Origin: Coprobacillaceae bacterium UN01-12pH3A
GTDB taxonomy: Bacteria; Bacillota_I; Bacilli_A; Erysipelotrichales; Coprobacillaceae
NCBI GenBank assembly: GCA_027676805.1
Contig: JAQENU010000002.1
Span: forward strand, 1 to 64,000
Length of the DNA: 64,000 bases
Reading direction: 5' to 3'
Part shown: in pieces, positions 43,883-53,563 of the stretch
Position numbering within the stretch: the first letter of the stretch is position 1
How the letters are laid out: the number at the start of each line of letters is the position of its first letter
Notes under the pieces: generated by a model
What the model was told of the DNA's origin: nothing
The model's database searches: none
The model's input: the letters and a program-made list of their open reading frames with translations, nothing else
Translations under genes and position numbers: made by a program

Positions 43883-44704
43883 ATGATTGAACTGCCAGAA
43901 GCCATCAGTATTGCAGCTGATTTAAGAAAAACTATTCTCAATAAAAAAATCACACACGTCGGTGGTCAATTCACCGGTCATAAGTTTACCTTTTATGAGG
44001 GTGACCCTAATCAATACGATCAGCTTCTCGCTGGTAAAACTGTGACAAGCATCACTGACCGTCATTTCTATGTGGAAATAGTGATTGAAGACTACACGCT
44101 GTTGTTTCGTGATGGTGCCAATTTACGTTACTGCCAAGATCAAGCATTACCTAAAAAAAGCAAGCTGCTGCTCATCTTTGATGATGGAAGCTATTTAAAC
44201 ATGACAACTTCGATGTATGCCGCCATCGGTGTATTCAAAACAGCAGATGGCTGCGATAATCCCTATTATCTGCACGAACTTCATACCATTGGACCATTGC
44301 ATTCCGATTTTACGTATGCCTATTTTAAAAACTTACTAAATGAACAAACATGGAAGCTTAGTGCCAAGGCATTTTTAGCGACAGATCAGCGTATTTTAGG
44401 CGTTGGCAATGGAACGGTGCAGGATATTTTATTTAATGCCCGCCTTCATCCTAAAAGAAAAATGAAAACACTTAGTGAAGACGAATTGAGATTTCTCTAT
44501 GAAAGTTTACTATCAACCTTAAACACCATGATTGCGGCACATGGAAGGGATACTGAAAAAGATATTTTCAATCAACCCGGCGGTTATCCAATGCTTCTCA
44601 GTAAAAACACTTATAAGAATCCTTGTCCTGTCTGCCATCAGCTTTTATGTAAGGAACACTACTTAGGCGGAAGCATTTACTACTGTTCGCATTGTCAAAA
44701 ATAA
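43883..44704 (+). CDS. Fpg/Nei-family DNA glycosylase-like protein lacking the catalytic Pro
   Basis: This 273-residue protein has the whole Fpg layout: N-terminal beta-sandwich domain (with ELPEA), helix-two-turn-helix (about 150-215, DQRILGVGNGTVQDILF) and a C-terminal zinc finger (CPVC and CSHC). However, it begins M-I-E-L, whereas active Fpg/Nei enzymes start M-P-E/P-L with Pro2 as the nucleophile. Such variants are annotated in several Firmicutes and may be altered glycosylases or binding proteins. Single gene with its own terminator. Confidence 0.88.
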   Translation: MIELPEAISIAADLRKTILNKKITHVGGQFTGHKFTFYEGDPNQYDQLLAGKTVTSITDRHFYVEIVIEDYTLLFRDGANLRYCQDQALPKKSKLLLIFDDGSYLNMTTSMYAAIGVFKTADGCDNPYYLHELHTIGPLHSDFTYAYFKNLLNEQTWKLSAKAFLATDQRILGVGNGTVQDILFNARLHPKRKMKTLSEDELRFLYESLLSTLNTMIAAHGRDTEKDIFNQPGGYPMLLSKNTYKNPCPVCHQLLCKEHYLGGSIYYCSHCQK

Positions 44705-44723
44705 TATATTTAAATCATAAAAA

Positions 44724-44753
44724 GGAGCTTGCTTCCCTACAAGCTCCCTTTTA
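44724..44753 (+). terminator. Terminator of the Fpg-like gene
   Basis: GGAGCTTG/CAAGCTCC stem followed by CTTTTATTT. Confidence 0.8.
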
Positions 44754-44813
44754 TTTCATAGTTTAATGCTTCATTTCCACTCCTTTATATCCCCCACTAT
44801 ATCTTTTATAAAA

Positions 44814-44836
44814 TAAAAAAAGAACCCGAAGGTTCT
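44814..44836 (-). terminator. Terminator of the infC-rpmI-rplT operon
   Basis: AGAACC and GGTTCT close a UUCG tetraloop on the minus strand and are followed by T7, just after rplT. Confidence 0.9.
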
Positions 44837-44838
44837 GA

Positions 44839-45192
44839 TTAGTTAGCTGCTTTAGCTTTTTCTACGATTGCAGTAAATGCTTCAGGATCACAGATAGCGA
44901 TTTCTGATAACATTTTTCTGTTGATTTCGATACCCGCAACTTTTAATCCATGCATTAATTTAGAATATGAAATATCATTCATTCTAGCTGCTGCATTGAT
45001 ACGTGCAATCCATAATTTTCTCATTTCACGTTTTAATGCTTTTCTATCTCTGTAAGCATACTCTAATGAGTTCATTACTTGTTCATTAGCTGTTTTATAT
45101 AAAGTATGTTTTGATCCATAGTAACCTTTAGCTAATTTTAAAATTTTCTTTCTTCTACGTCTAGTAGTATATCCACCTTTTACTCTTGCCAT
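44839..45192 (-). CDS. rplT: 50S ribosomal protein L20
   Basis: This 117-residue protein begins MARVKGG with the basic [16 protein letters not shown] stretch and ends with the globular part [13 protein letters not shown]. Length and sequence are typical. L20 also regulates this operon in Firmicutes by binding the leader RNA. Confidence 0.98.
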   Translation of the reverse strand: MARVKGGYTTRRRRKKILKLAKGYYGSKHTLYKTANEQVMNSLEYAYRDRKALKREMRKLWIARINAAARMNDISYSKLMHGLKVAGIEINRKMLSEIAICDPEAFTAIVEKAKAAN

Positions 45193-45207
45193 GTTTTCGA
45201 CCTCCTA

Positions 45208-45402
45208 TTAACCTTGTAATCTAGATTTAATTCTCTTGTAATCGCTCTTAGAAACTAAAGTAGCTTTAGCCAAATGTTTCTTTTGTTTATGCGTTTTGTT
45301 ATGAGATAAATGTGATACGTAAGCATGGCTACGTTTCAATTTTCCACTTGCTGTTCTTTTAAGACGTTTTTTTAATCCACTGTGTGATTTCATTTTTGGC
45401 AT
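45208..45402 (-). CDS. rpmI: 50S ribosomal protein L35
   Basis: A 64-residue basic protein starting [13 protein letters not shown] and ending [11 protein letters not shown], as in all L35 proteins. It lies between infC and rplT. Confidence 0.98.
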   Translation of the reverse strand: MPKMKSHSGLKKRLKRTASGKLKRSHAYVSHLSHNKTHKQKKHLAKATLVSKSDYKRIKSRLQG

Positions 45403-45420
45403 AGTTAAATCCTCCTAATT

Positions 45421-45957
45421 TTATTTCTTCTTTGGTGCTAATATAGCCGTTAATGTTCTGCCTTCTAATTTAGCAGGCTTCTCAATGACACTATATTCCT
45501 GACATTGAGCAACAAAATCATTAAGTATCTTTTCACCAATATCTATATGAGCTAACTGACGACCTCTGAAGCGGACACTTACTTTCACTTTATCTCCATC
45601 AGATAGCCATTTGATTGAATGCTTTAATTTTGTATTAAAATCGTGAACATCAATCGTTGGTGAAAGCTGTGCTTCTTTTAATGTAACGATCTTTTGATTT
45701 TTCTTCATTTCTTTTTGTTTCTTCTGTTGTTCAAAACGATATTTACCATAATCCATGATTCGGCAAACCGGCGTTTGTGCTTTAGGAGCAACACAGACTA
45801 AATCCATCGATGCATCCCCAGCGATACGTAAAGCTTCATTACGAGTTTTAACACCTAATTGTTCACCATTTTGATCAATTACAAGAACTTCTCTAAAACG
45901 AATTTTTTCATTCACTAACTCATCAGAACCAGTGTTGATATACTTATTATTGCTAAT
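45421..45957 (-). CDS. infC: Translation initiation factor IF-3, AUU start
   Basis: This 178-residue factor has the N-terminal domain ELVNEKIRFREVLVI, linker, and the C-terminal VKVSVRFRGRQLAH region. The most likely start is ATT at 45957 with GGAGGTGG 5-7 nt upstream. The only near ATG overlaps that ribosome-binding site, and the longer frame to 46014 runs into the leader. AUU initiation of infC is known from other bacteria, where it lets IF3 limit its own translation. First gene of infC-rpmI-rplT. Confidence 0.93.
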   Translation of the reverse strand: MSNNKYINTGSDELVNEKIRFREVLVIDQNGEQLGVKTRNEALRIAGDASMDLVCVAPKAQTPVCRIMDYGKYRFEQQKKQKEMKKNQKIVTLKEAQLSPTIDVHDFNTKLKHSIKWLSDGDKVKVSVRFRGRQLAHIDIGEKILNDFVAQCQEYSVIEKPAKLEGRTLTAILAPKKK

Positions 45958-45984
45958 AAAAGCCACCTCCATTGTGCTTGTTAT

Positions 45985-46120
45985 AAAATAAAAAGTGAGT
46001 TTACGTACGCGCACCCACAGTCATATCAAATAAGATAAATTGTTATCTTGTGACATTAGCCCAAAGCCTTTGGCAATCGGGCGAGAAGCAGGCACTTCTT
46101 CTTTCCACTACTTTTTACTT
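45985..46120 (-). promoter_or_regulatory. L20-type leader of the infC operon
   Basis: The minus-strand leader contains paired blocks such as AAAGGCTTTGGGC and GATAACAATTTATC and a region of the type GTGGGTGCGCGTACG before infC. It is positioned as the L20-responsive leader known in Bacillota. Assignment is by position and appearance; a covariance-model match was not computed. Confidence 0.7.
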
Positions 46121-46209
46121 AGACATAATATCAAATTACCATGATGTTGTCAATACATTTCTTGTTTTATTTTGATTATAGATGTGATATAGTTTTAAAA
46201 GGTGATAAA

Positions 46210-47544
46210 ATGAATCCATTATTTATAGAACGTATGAAGAAATTACTAAAAAACGAATATGAGGATTTTGCCAATGCGCTGAGTCAAAAACAAGTCAAGG
46301 CTCTATATTTTAATCCTAACAAGCAGGATTTAGAACTCCTCATTGAGAAATTCCAATTAAAAAAGCATCATTTTGTTAAAAACGGGTATTATTTTGATCA
46401 TGAGGTCTTCCCTTTAGGAAAACACCCTTATCATGACTGTGGGTTGTATTATATTCAAGAACCCAGTGCAATGATGGTTGCTTCCTTATTAGATATCCAG
46501 CCTAATGATTATGTCTTAGATATGTGTGCTGCTCCCGGCGGGAAAACCTGCTATGTGGCTAGTCAGCTTATGCAGACTGGTTTAGTGATTGCCAATGATA
46601 TCAATGCCGGCAGGGCAAGTATCCTTTCTTCTAATGTAGAACGCTTCGGATTAAGCAACACAATCGTAACGAATACGGCACCCGGACAGTTAACCAAACA
46701 ATTGCCTGAGTATTTTGATAAAGTAATCTTAGATGCGCCCTGTTCAGGAGAAGGGATGTTCAGAAAATTAGACCAGGCTATCGATACATGGTCTTTGGAA
46801 AAAGTAAAAGAATGTGCGTTCATTCAAAAAGAATTGATTGAACAAGCCTACGAGGCTTTAAAACCCGGCGGAGTTCTAGTTTATTCTACTTGTACTTATT
46901 CAAAAGAAGAAAATGAAGAGGTGGTTGACCATTTACTTAGCTTACATAAAGATATTCATCTGCTGCCGATTCCTTTGCAGCATGGTATGATGCCCGGAAT
47001 TGATCATGAAGAATGCTGTCGTCTTTATCCGCATAAACATTTTGGCGAAGGACATTTCATTGCATTATTTCAAAAAGAAGCTAAAGAGATGAAGCACCGC
47101 ATTGTTCCCTGTGCAGCATCTACAGTAAAAAAAGATCAGATGGTTTTACTGAAGCAATTTTACAAAGAGCATTTAAAGATTGCCGTGCCTAGCTATATTT
47201 TTGACTCACAGCAGCATCTCTATGCAATTCAGCCTTATTTTCCTAAATTAAATAAAGTAAAGATCCTGCGTCAGGGACTCTATTTAGGAGAATGTAAGAA
47301 AGGGCGTTTTGAACCGAGTTATGCCTTGTCTCACTGCCTAGACCAAAGCATGGTAAAGCGCTATTATCAGTTCGATGCACAAAGTAAAGAAATACAGCAG
47401 TATTTAAAAGGGGAAACTTTAGAAGGAACCGGTCAGAAAGGCTATGGCGTTCTTTTCGCCGACAGCTATCCGCTTGCCTTTTATAAGGAAAATAACGGGA
47501 TCGTAAAAAATCAATTTCCTAAAGGTTTAAGAAAACAGTACTAA
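46210..47544 (+). CDS. RsmF/RsmB-type RNA (cytosine-5)-methyltransferase
   Basis: This 444-residue NOL1/NOP2/Sun methyltransferase has YIQEPSAMMVA, the SAM site DMCAAPGGKT (about 105), LDAPCSGEGMFRK with the first Cys and YSTCTYSKEENE with the catalytic Cys, then a PUA-like C-terminal part as in RsmF-type enzymes. It methylates rRNA cytosines. I chose the ATG at 46210, which AAAGGTGATAAA precedes; the longer frame to 46141 has an atypical aromatic N-terminus. Confidence 0.92.
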   Translation: MNPLFIERMKKLLKNEYEDFANALSQKQVKALYFNPNKQDLELLIEKFQLKKHHFVKNGYYFDHEVFPLGKHPYHDCGLYYIQEPSAMMVASLLDIQPNDYVLDMCAAPGGKTCYVASQLMQTGLVIANDINAGRASILSSNVERFGLSNTIVTNTAPGQLTKQLPEYFDKVILDAPCSGEGMFRKLDQAIDTWSLEKVKECAFIQKELIEQAYEALKPGGVLVYSTCTYSKEENEEVVDHLLSLHKDIHLLPIPLQHGMMPGIDHEECCRLYPHKHFGEGHFIALFQKEAKEMKHRIVPCAASTVKKDQMVLLKQFYKEHLKIAVPSYIFDSQQHLYAIQPYFPKLNKVKILRQGLYLGECKKGRFEPSYALSHCLDQSMVKRYYQFDAQSKEIQQYLKGETLEGTGQKGYGVLFADSYPLAFYKENNGIVKNQFPKGLRKQY

Positions 47545-47596
47545 TTCTTTAGAATATTTTTAGAATTTTACCCCGCTATTCTTAAGACATATCCGA

Positions 47597-47712
47597 TATA
47601 ATGCTTTACAGATACAGTCTCCTTTCCTTATAAATACCAAGCACACAAAACAAATACACATCAAACAACTGTATCTAAATCTCAGCGAGCGTCTCATCAG
47701 CGCTCGTTTTTC
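47597..47712 (+). ncRNA. Candidate small RNA with promoter, closing stem and terminator
   Basis: A TATAAT (47597-47602) precedes a short unit: AGATACAGT (47610-47618) pairs perfectly with ACTGTATCT (47668-47676), enclosing a 49-nt loop that contains CTCCTTTCC, complementary to Shine-Dalgarno sequences. This is followed by a terminator (CGAGCG 47686-47691 with CGCTCG 47701-47706, then T5). No reading frame fits. The -35 is poor, so part of this could merely be the 3' region of the methyltransferase transcript. Confidence 0.5.
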
Positions 47713-47763
47713 CTATTAAAAAGGGACTGTTTTCCTGTATAATAGATATGAGGAGGGAAACAT

Positions 47764-48696
47764 ATGCAAAATGCAGCAAAAATATTTGAAGAAGTTAAAA
47801 AAGCCGTAATTGGAAAAGACGAGATCATTCATAAGATTCTAATTGTAATGTTAGCCAATGGGCATGTTTTATTAGAAGATATTCCCGGTGTAGGAAAAAC
47901 CAATTTAGCACTTGCCTTTTCTAAATCTTTGGGATTAGATACTAAACGTATACAATTTACCCCTGATGTCATGCCAAGTGATGTCATCGGTTATTCTTTT
48001 TATAATCAGCAGACCGGAGCATTAGAATATAAAGAAGGAGCGGCAATGTGCAATCTATTATTAGCCGATGAAATTAACCGTACTTCAAGCAAAACCCAAT
48101 CTGCTTTATTAGAAGTCATGGAAGAAGGAAGAATGAGTGTAGATGGAATTACCCATTCCACTCCCCAGCCGTTTATGGTCATTGCAACCCAAAACCCATT
48201 TGGTTCGGCAGGAACGCAGTTATTGCCCCAGTCACAAATGGACCGTTTCATGGCGTGTCTTTCAATCGGCTATCCCGGCAAAGAAGCAGAGATTGAAATA
48301 TTAAAGCGAAAAGAGCGTCATAATCCGCTGGATGATATTGAAACAGTCAGTTCTCCTAGCGAGATTTTAATGATGCAAAAAGAAATCAGTGCTATTTATT
48401 TAGATGAAAGCATCTATCATTATATCGTAGATCTCATTAATGCGACTCGCACGCATCCTTTAATTCTTCAAGGGGGAAGCCCGCGCAGCACCCTAGCCTT
48501 GATGCAGGCAGCAAAAGCCATCGCTTATACCCATGAACGTGATTATGTCATTCCGGAAGATGTCGAAGTCATGTTCCTAGATATTTTAAGTCACCGCATT
48601 GTTTTAAATAATGAAGCACGTCTGGATAAATCAGACCCGAAAAGGATCCTAACACAGATTTTAAAAGAAACGCCGCGCCCTAGGATCATCCGATGA
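47764..48696 (+). CDS. MoxR-family AAA+ ATPase
   Basis: This 310-residue AAA-type ATPase has Walker A EDIPGVGKTN (about 39), Walker B LLADEINRTSSKTQ, the sensor 1 IATQNP and sensor 2 GGSPRST. MoxR proteins act as chaperones for the assembly of partner proteins with DUF58/VWA domains. AGGAGGG precedes the ATG; the stop overlaps the DUF58 gene by 4 nt, giving the common MoxR-DUF58-transglutaminase operon. Confidence 0.94.
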   Translation: MQNAAKIFEEVKKAVIGKDEIIHKILIVMLANGHVLLEDIPGVGKTNLALAFSKSLGLDTKRIQFTPDVMPSDVIGYSFYNQQTGALEYKEGAAMCNLLLADEINRTSSKTQSALLEVMEEGRMSVDGITHSTPQPFMVIATQNPFGSAGTQLLPQSQMDRFMACLSIGYPGKEAEIEILKRKERHNPLDDIETVSSPSEILMMQKEISAIYLDESIYHYIVDLINATRTHPLILQGGSPRSTLALMQAAKAIAYTHERDYVIPEDVEVMFLDILSHRIVLNNEARLDKSDPKRILTQILKETPRPRIIR

Positions 48697-49712
48697 AAGG
48701 TCGTTTCACCTATTTCTTATTTATTTTAGGAGCCGGTCTGTTCTATCTGTTTTATAATGGCTATCTTTCATTTTTGATCTTGATCTTTATTTTAACGGTA
48801 CCGCTTATCAGCTTCTTATTAAGTCTGATCGGATATTTCCAAACCAGCTTAGACGTTTCGCTTGATCACTCTGTCATTCATTTAAATGAAGAAGCCAAGG
48901 TCACCATCAAGCGCAGTCAGACTAAATTATTCCCGGTCGGAAAAATTACTTTTTCATTTCTATATGATCAGGCATTAAGCACTATTCATCAAAGTCAGGA
49001 CTATGCTTTTGAAGATGAAGAAGTACATATTATCTTGAACGGTCAGCATTGCGGCAATATTGAGATTCAAATTTATCATGTTTATTTCAGTGATTATTTC
49101 AATCTGATTTCTCTTAAAAAAAGAAGCCGGCAAACATTGTCTCTGATGGTAATGCCATCTTTATTAAATATTGAAACGACAGTCGAACAGTTAAACTGTC
49201 AGACACATCAAAATGTTTTCTATGACCCTCATCATCCCGGTGATGATTACAGTGAGTTATTTGATATGCGCCCTTATCAAGAGGGAGATGCTTTAAACAG
49301 AATTCATTGGAAACTTTCCATGAAAAGCCAGCATTTAATGGTTAAGGAAGGAAGTCTGCCCATTGACGATCATATATTACTTACCTTTTGTCTGACCCAC
49401 CACGCTGATCAGAATGACCGCATTTTATCATTATTTCATTCACTGGCAACCTATTTATGTCTTCAGGAAATCCCTTTTGATATTCAATATAAAATATTGC
49501 GCCATCCTGAGGTTGTGACACATTCCTTTGCCCAGCTTGAACAATACGAAGCCTATTTTCAGGAGATGCTGACATTTCCTTTGGAAAAGGAATACATATT
49601 CTCAGATCTTTCTGACCAAACACGTTACAGTGAACACTATCATGTCAATGAATGGGGAATCAGTGAAAACGGCACTCTGATCGGAGGTGAAGACAATGAG
49701 CATCGCTCTTGA
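48693..49712 (+). CDS. DUF58 membrane protein
   Basis: This 339-residue protein has two N-terminal membrane helices (about 5-45) and a DUF58 domain whose core is DYSELFDMRPYQEGDALNRIHWK near residues 185-210, with MVKEG. It is the middle gene of the MoxR operon. The function of the family is unclear; the conserved operon suggests a membrane-associated complex. Confidence 0.9.
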   Translation: MKGRFTYFLFILGAGLFYLFYNGYLSFLILIFILTVPLISFLLSLIGYFQTSLDVSLDHSVIHLNEEAKVTIKRSQTKLFPVGKITFSFLYDQALSTIHQSQDYAFEDEEVHIILNGQHCGNIEIQIYHVYFSDYFNLISLKKRSRQTLSLMVMPSLLNIETTVEQLNCQTHQNVFYDPHHPGDDYSELFDMRPYQEGDALNRIHWKLSMKSQHLMVKEGSLPIDDHILLTFCLTHHADQNDRILSLFHSLATYLCLQEIPFDIQYKILRHPEVVTHSFAQLEQYEAYFQEMLTFPLEKEYIFSDLSDQTRYSEHYHVNEWGISENGTLIGGEDNEHRS

Positions 49713-51750
49713 TTTATTTCTAATTGTGTCTTTTGTCGTCGCTACATTATTAAATATGCTGTCTCCGCTGAAGTTTACGTTTGATTTATCGATGACCTTT
49801 ATCATCAGCGGAATAATCACAGTCATCTTTTATTTTCTTCTCTATTATAAGCAAAAGAAACCGCTCAGAATTCTTTTAATTGCGTATATCTTACTCATGA
49901 TCGTAAGTTTTCCTTTATTAAAAGAAGGGTTTAGTGTCACAATCAATACGATAATCAAAGCATACAATGCACATTCTCAGTTTGGTTTTCCAAGTCTTGC
50001 CATTCCGTATGGAAATCAGCCTGCTTTAGCTTGTAATTATTTTCTGCTCATGGCATTCATCCCCTTTATCATTCTGAGTGTTGAGACCGTGCAAAAAGCA
50101 AAACATTTCATTTTACCGTTTTTGATTTCACTGCTTTATATTGGCATTCCATTGCTTTTCAACATAGAAGCCCCGCGTACACTCTTATTTTTCTATCTTG
50201 CCAGTCTTGTCTCTTTGCTGCTGAGCATTAAGGTTCGCAAGCAGAACCAGTCCGCTGCCAAGCCATTTCCTTTGATTGTATTTGCCTTAGTTCTCTGTTT
50301 GCTTTTTGGCATTCAGACATATTATCCGGAAAATAATTATCAGCGCAATGAATGGGCAGAAAATATCCGCAAAAACCTGAGCAAAGAAGGAATGAATATC
50401 ATTTTTGATCTTTTCAGCAAGCGTGATGCCAATCGTTCTAACCTGCTTTCTGCCGGGAATCGCTATTATACAGGCAAAGTAGATTTAACCGTACAGTCCG
50501 ATGAACCTGTCACGACCTTGTTAAAGGGAACATCGTTCATGAAATATCAGAATAATGAATGGAGTAACCCCGAATTAACCGTTGATTATCGTGAGCATGA
50601 AATGACTGGCACCTCTACGATGGAAGACTTATTAACTGAAGTCTATCCTGCATTCGATTATACACACCGCACAATGGTGATTGAAAACACTTCCCCTTTG
50701 GATAATTTTATGTATATGCCTTATTTTATCTCAAGACAAAGTGGTCTCTATAATTTAGACTCTAAGTCAAAAGGGTTTTACTTTACTCCTAATGCTCCTA
50801 CTTATTTAATTCAGTATATGGACGTTCCCCTTGATATTTTAAGGACGCCAATGCCCCGTCTTGATGAAGAATATCGCTATATACGCAGCCATTATTTACA
50901 AATTCCCGATCATACCCGTTCAGTTTTACTGGATTATTTAGATAATCAAATCTCACCTTATGCTTCTACTGACATAATTGTGGATCAAGTGGTGAACATC
51001 ATCAAAAACAGCGCGGACTATACCCTATCTCCCGGCTTAACCCCGGAAGATCAGGATTTTGTAGATTACTTTTTAAATGTCAACAAACGTGGCTACTGTG
51101 TACATTTTGCCACTACGGCAACAATGATGCTTCGCGCTCTTGATATTCCAGCCCGCTATGTGGAAGGATATTCTTTAAACAGTCAGGATTTCACAGACGG
51201 AACGGCTTTGGTTCGAGATAATCAGGCGCATGCTTGGGTGGAAGTCTATTTCCAAAATTTCGGTTGGATCCCTTTCGATGTTACTCCGCCGGCAACGTAT
51301 GCACCGATTGAAAATGAAGAGGAGGAGATCACTGATCCTTTAGAAGAAAACAATGCCTCTTCACAGCAAAATCAAAACAACCAAAATCAAACGAATACCG
51401 GTGATATAAACAACGAAGTCCATACCAAAACTTCTTCAGCTCCTTTATATCTGCTGATAGTGATTCCGGTTATTCTGCTTGTCTATGGACTCTATCGCTG
51501 GTGGCTATATAAAGACTGCCATTCTTCTGATACAAAACAGAATATTCTGCGTTACTACAAGCGCCTGCTTCGATTAACGCCAAAGGTAGACGAAGATATT
51601 TATCAGTTAGTATTAAAAGTTCGCTTTTCACCGCATCCGATCACTGCGCAGGAATTAGCGAAAATGGAGAGTTACTATCATCAGAAAATATCCGAAATAA
51701 AAAAAGGATCCTCCCTGATTAAAAAGGTATGGATCACTCTTCTTTACTAA
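49696..51750 (+). CDS. Membrane transglutaminase-like (TgpA/YebA-type) protein
   Basis: This 684-residue protein has about six N-terminal helices, an extracellular transglutaminase-core domain (about 440-545) with the triad Cys in RGYCVHFAT, His in AHAWVEVYF and Asp in FDVTPP, then an Asn/Gln-rich linker, one more helix near the C-terminus and a cytoplasmic DUF4129-like tail. The ATG at 49696 has GGAGGTG upstream; the GTG at 49687 lies in that site. It ends the operon with MoxR and DUF58. Its stop overlaps the convergent carboxypeptidase gene by 4 nt. Confidence 0.9.
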   Translation: MSIALDLFLIVSFVVATLLNMLSPLKFTFDLSMTFIISGIITVIFYFLLYYKQKKPLRILLIAYILLMIVSFPLLKEGFSVTINTIIKAYNAHSQFGFPSLAIPYGNQPALACNYFLLMAFIPFIILSVETVQKAKHFILPFLISLLYIGIPLLFNIEAPRTLLFFYLASLVSLLLSIKVRKQNQSAAKPFPLIVFALVLCLLFGIQTYYPENNYQRNEWAENIRKNLSKEGMNIIFDLFSKRDANRSNLLSAGNRYYTGKVDLTVQSDEPVTTLLKGTSFMKYQNNEWSNPELTVDYREHEMTGTSTMEDLLTEVYPAFDYTHRTMVIENTSPLDNFMYMPYFISRQSGLYNLDSKSKGFYFTPNAPTYLIQYMDVPLDILRTPMPRLDEEYRYIRSHYLQIPDHTRSVLLDYLDNQISPYASTDIIVDQVVNIIKNSADYTLSPGLTPEDQDFVDYFLNVNKRGYCVHFATTATMMLRALDIPARYVEGYSLNSQDFTDGTALVRDNQAHAWVEVYFQNFGWIPFDVTPPATYAPIENEEEEITDPLEENNASSQQNQNNQNQTNTGDINNEVHTKTSSAPLYLLIVIPVILLVYGLYRWWLYKDCHSSDTKQNILRYYKRLLRLTPKVDEDIYQLVLKVRFSPHPITAQELAKMESYYHQKISEIKKGSSLIKKVWITLLY

Positions 51751-53429
51751 TCGTTTAGCGTAATGGTTGTTTCAATCGTTCCGCCTTTATGACAAGATGC
51801 TTTTAGTTTAAGCGTATCGCCACTTTTTCCTTCAACGAAGAAAGTGGCTTTTTTCATAATCGGTTCATAATCAAAGGTATTGATGGAATGATCAAAGAAA
51901 TAATCGGTCGCAACGCCTGAGAATCCTTCCAGATTTCCCAAATCTATTTCAGTCGGACTGACTGCTTTTGTTTTTTCTCCCATCAATTCTACTTTAACCG
52001 GTGAAACAATTTTCATTTTCTTTGTTTCATCTGTCAAATAGGTAGGCAGATAGCCTTTATTTGCAACATGCGCTTCTATCTTATAAGTGCCTTCTCCTAT
52101 TTTTGTCGTATCAATATGATCAAATGTTAACTGCGGCAAGGTCGCTGCCATTCTTAAACAAAAACGCGTTGTCTTTTCCACTTCTTGTGTTAAGAAAGCA
52201 ACAGGCGGATTCTGTAAACTGAACTTCATATCCAAGCCACCGATTTCTACTTCACCAAACTGAGGGTGTGAACACGTTTGCCAAGGCTTAAAGGCTTCCG
52301 GAGCATTTTCCTGACACCAATCAATGAGTTTCTGATATTCCTCTGCCATTTCTTTATCCGTTTTTGGCAAACTCGGCCAAGTCTGCTTGATTCCGGCACG
52401 GCTCACCATATTCCAAAGCTCGGTTGTATATGCAGGAATTCCATTTTGCTGATAGCACCAGTCATCAAAAGCCCCTGAAGAATAACTAGCTTGATCTTCT
52501 GTGAAGGAATCAAAGATAGCTACAACCGGATACCCCATTTCTTCTGTTCCCATCTTACCGATTTCTTTTAATATTTTCTGATCGAGCTTAGATGATGTCT
52601 TTTCAGGACGAGTGCCCGGCGGACATAGAATCATTCCCCCGAATGTATGATGCGTCGCTACCCCGCCAATGTTTTTATGAGCTAAAACAAAATCAACTAC
52701 AGCTTTGTTTTCCATATTGCTTAGCGGATAAGGTCCCGCACCGGGCTGTCTTACTTCACTGAACCAGCCAAAAGGATAGTTACGATTAAAATCCAGTCCC
52801 CATAATGGATTGGCATTTTTGAAATGATCCCCGTCAAAGCCCTTGACTTGCCCTTCAGGATAAACATTATAGAAAGTGCCTTCAAATTCATCCGGCTGAC
52901 GCTTCAGCATCACATTCGGATTATCCGGATTGACTTTCCAAGCGCCATAAGGCGTTTTCACACGCATCATTCGTAAAACTCCATCATGATCAATATCATC
53001 ATCATAAAGTCCATTTTCCTGAGTTTCAGTTAAATAAGGACGATCTACCGAGCGCAATTTCGTTTCACTTGTCAAATAAGCCTCCGCTCCGTCCGGTGAA
53101 ATACGCGGAATGACATAGAATGTAAAGCGATCAATTAAATCGGTCACTTTCTTATCCTCTTTATAATTAGTGACTAAATAATCAATCGTATGCATCGCTG
53201 CCATGGATCCGGTTACTTCTCCGGCATGTGTATTCCCATCAATATAATAGGCTGGCTTTTTATCACTGTCACCATTTGAAATCGTAACGGCATAGACATG
53301 GCGCTCTTTAGGCGTGGTACCGATAATATCCACGTGCATAATGTCCGGATATTTCTTTTCCAGCTCCGCTAAATGATCAGATAATTCCTGATATAAGAAA
53401 TAATGGTCGTAATTAAACGTTGTTTTCAT
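51747..53429 (-). CDS. M14-family zinc carboxypeptidase
   Basis: This 560-residue protein has zinc ligands His and Glu in NTHAGEVTGS (about 71), a further ligand His in ATHHTFGG, catalytic Glu in YTTELWNMV and an immunoglobulin-like C-terminal domain (about 430-560). No signal peptide is evident, so it may be cytoplasmic or exported by another route. It probably cleaves C-terminal residues from peptides. Single-gene unit. Confidence 0.9.
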   Translation of the reverse strand: MKTTFNYDHYFLYQELSDHLAELEKKYPDIMHVDIIGTTPKERHVYAVTISNGDSDKKPAYYIDGNTHAGEVTGSMAAMHTIDYLVTNYKEDKKVTDLIDRFTFYVIPRISPDGAEAYLTSETKLRSVDRPYLTETQENGLYDDDIDHDGVLRMMRVKTPYGAWKVNPDNPNVMLKRQPDEFEGTFYNVYPEGQVKGFDGDHFKNANPLWGLDFNRNYPFGWFSEVRQPGAGPYPLSNMENKAVVDFVLAHKNIGGVATHHTFGGMILCPPGTRPEKTSSKLDQKILKEIGKMGTEEMGYPVVAIFDSFTEDQASYSSGAFDDWCYQQNGIPAYTTELWNMVSRAGIKQTWPSLPKTDKEMAEEYQKLIDWCQENAPEAFKPWQTCSHPQFGEVEIGGLDMKFSLQNPPVAFLTQEVEKTTRFCLRMAATLPQLTFDHIDTTKIGEGTYKIEAHVANKGYLPTYLTDETKKMKIVSPVKVELMGEKTKAVSPTEIDLGNLEGFSGVATDYFFDHSINTFDYEPIMKKATFFVEGKSGDTLKLKASCHKGGTIETTITLND

Positions 53430-53563
53430 TCCTTCTCCCCCTTTTTCATATAATTATAGCGTTTATTTACGATATTCACAATCTTTTAGTAAAAAATATT
53501 AGAATATGATATAATATAAGTATCAGATAGGATCTATTTCCAAAAATTAAAGGAGGTGTGCTT

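Noticed and set aside
47597..47712. 6S RNA at the candidate small-RNA locus
   Set aside because: 6S RNA is about 180-200 nt with a long interrupted stem and central bubble; this unit is about 105 nt with a single 9-bp closing stem.
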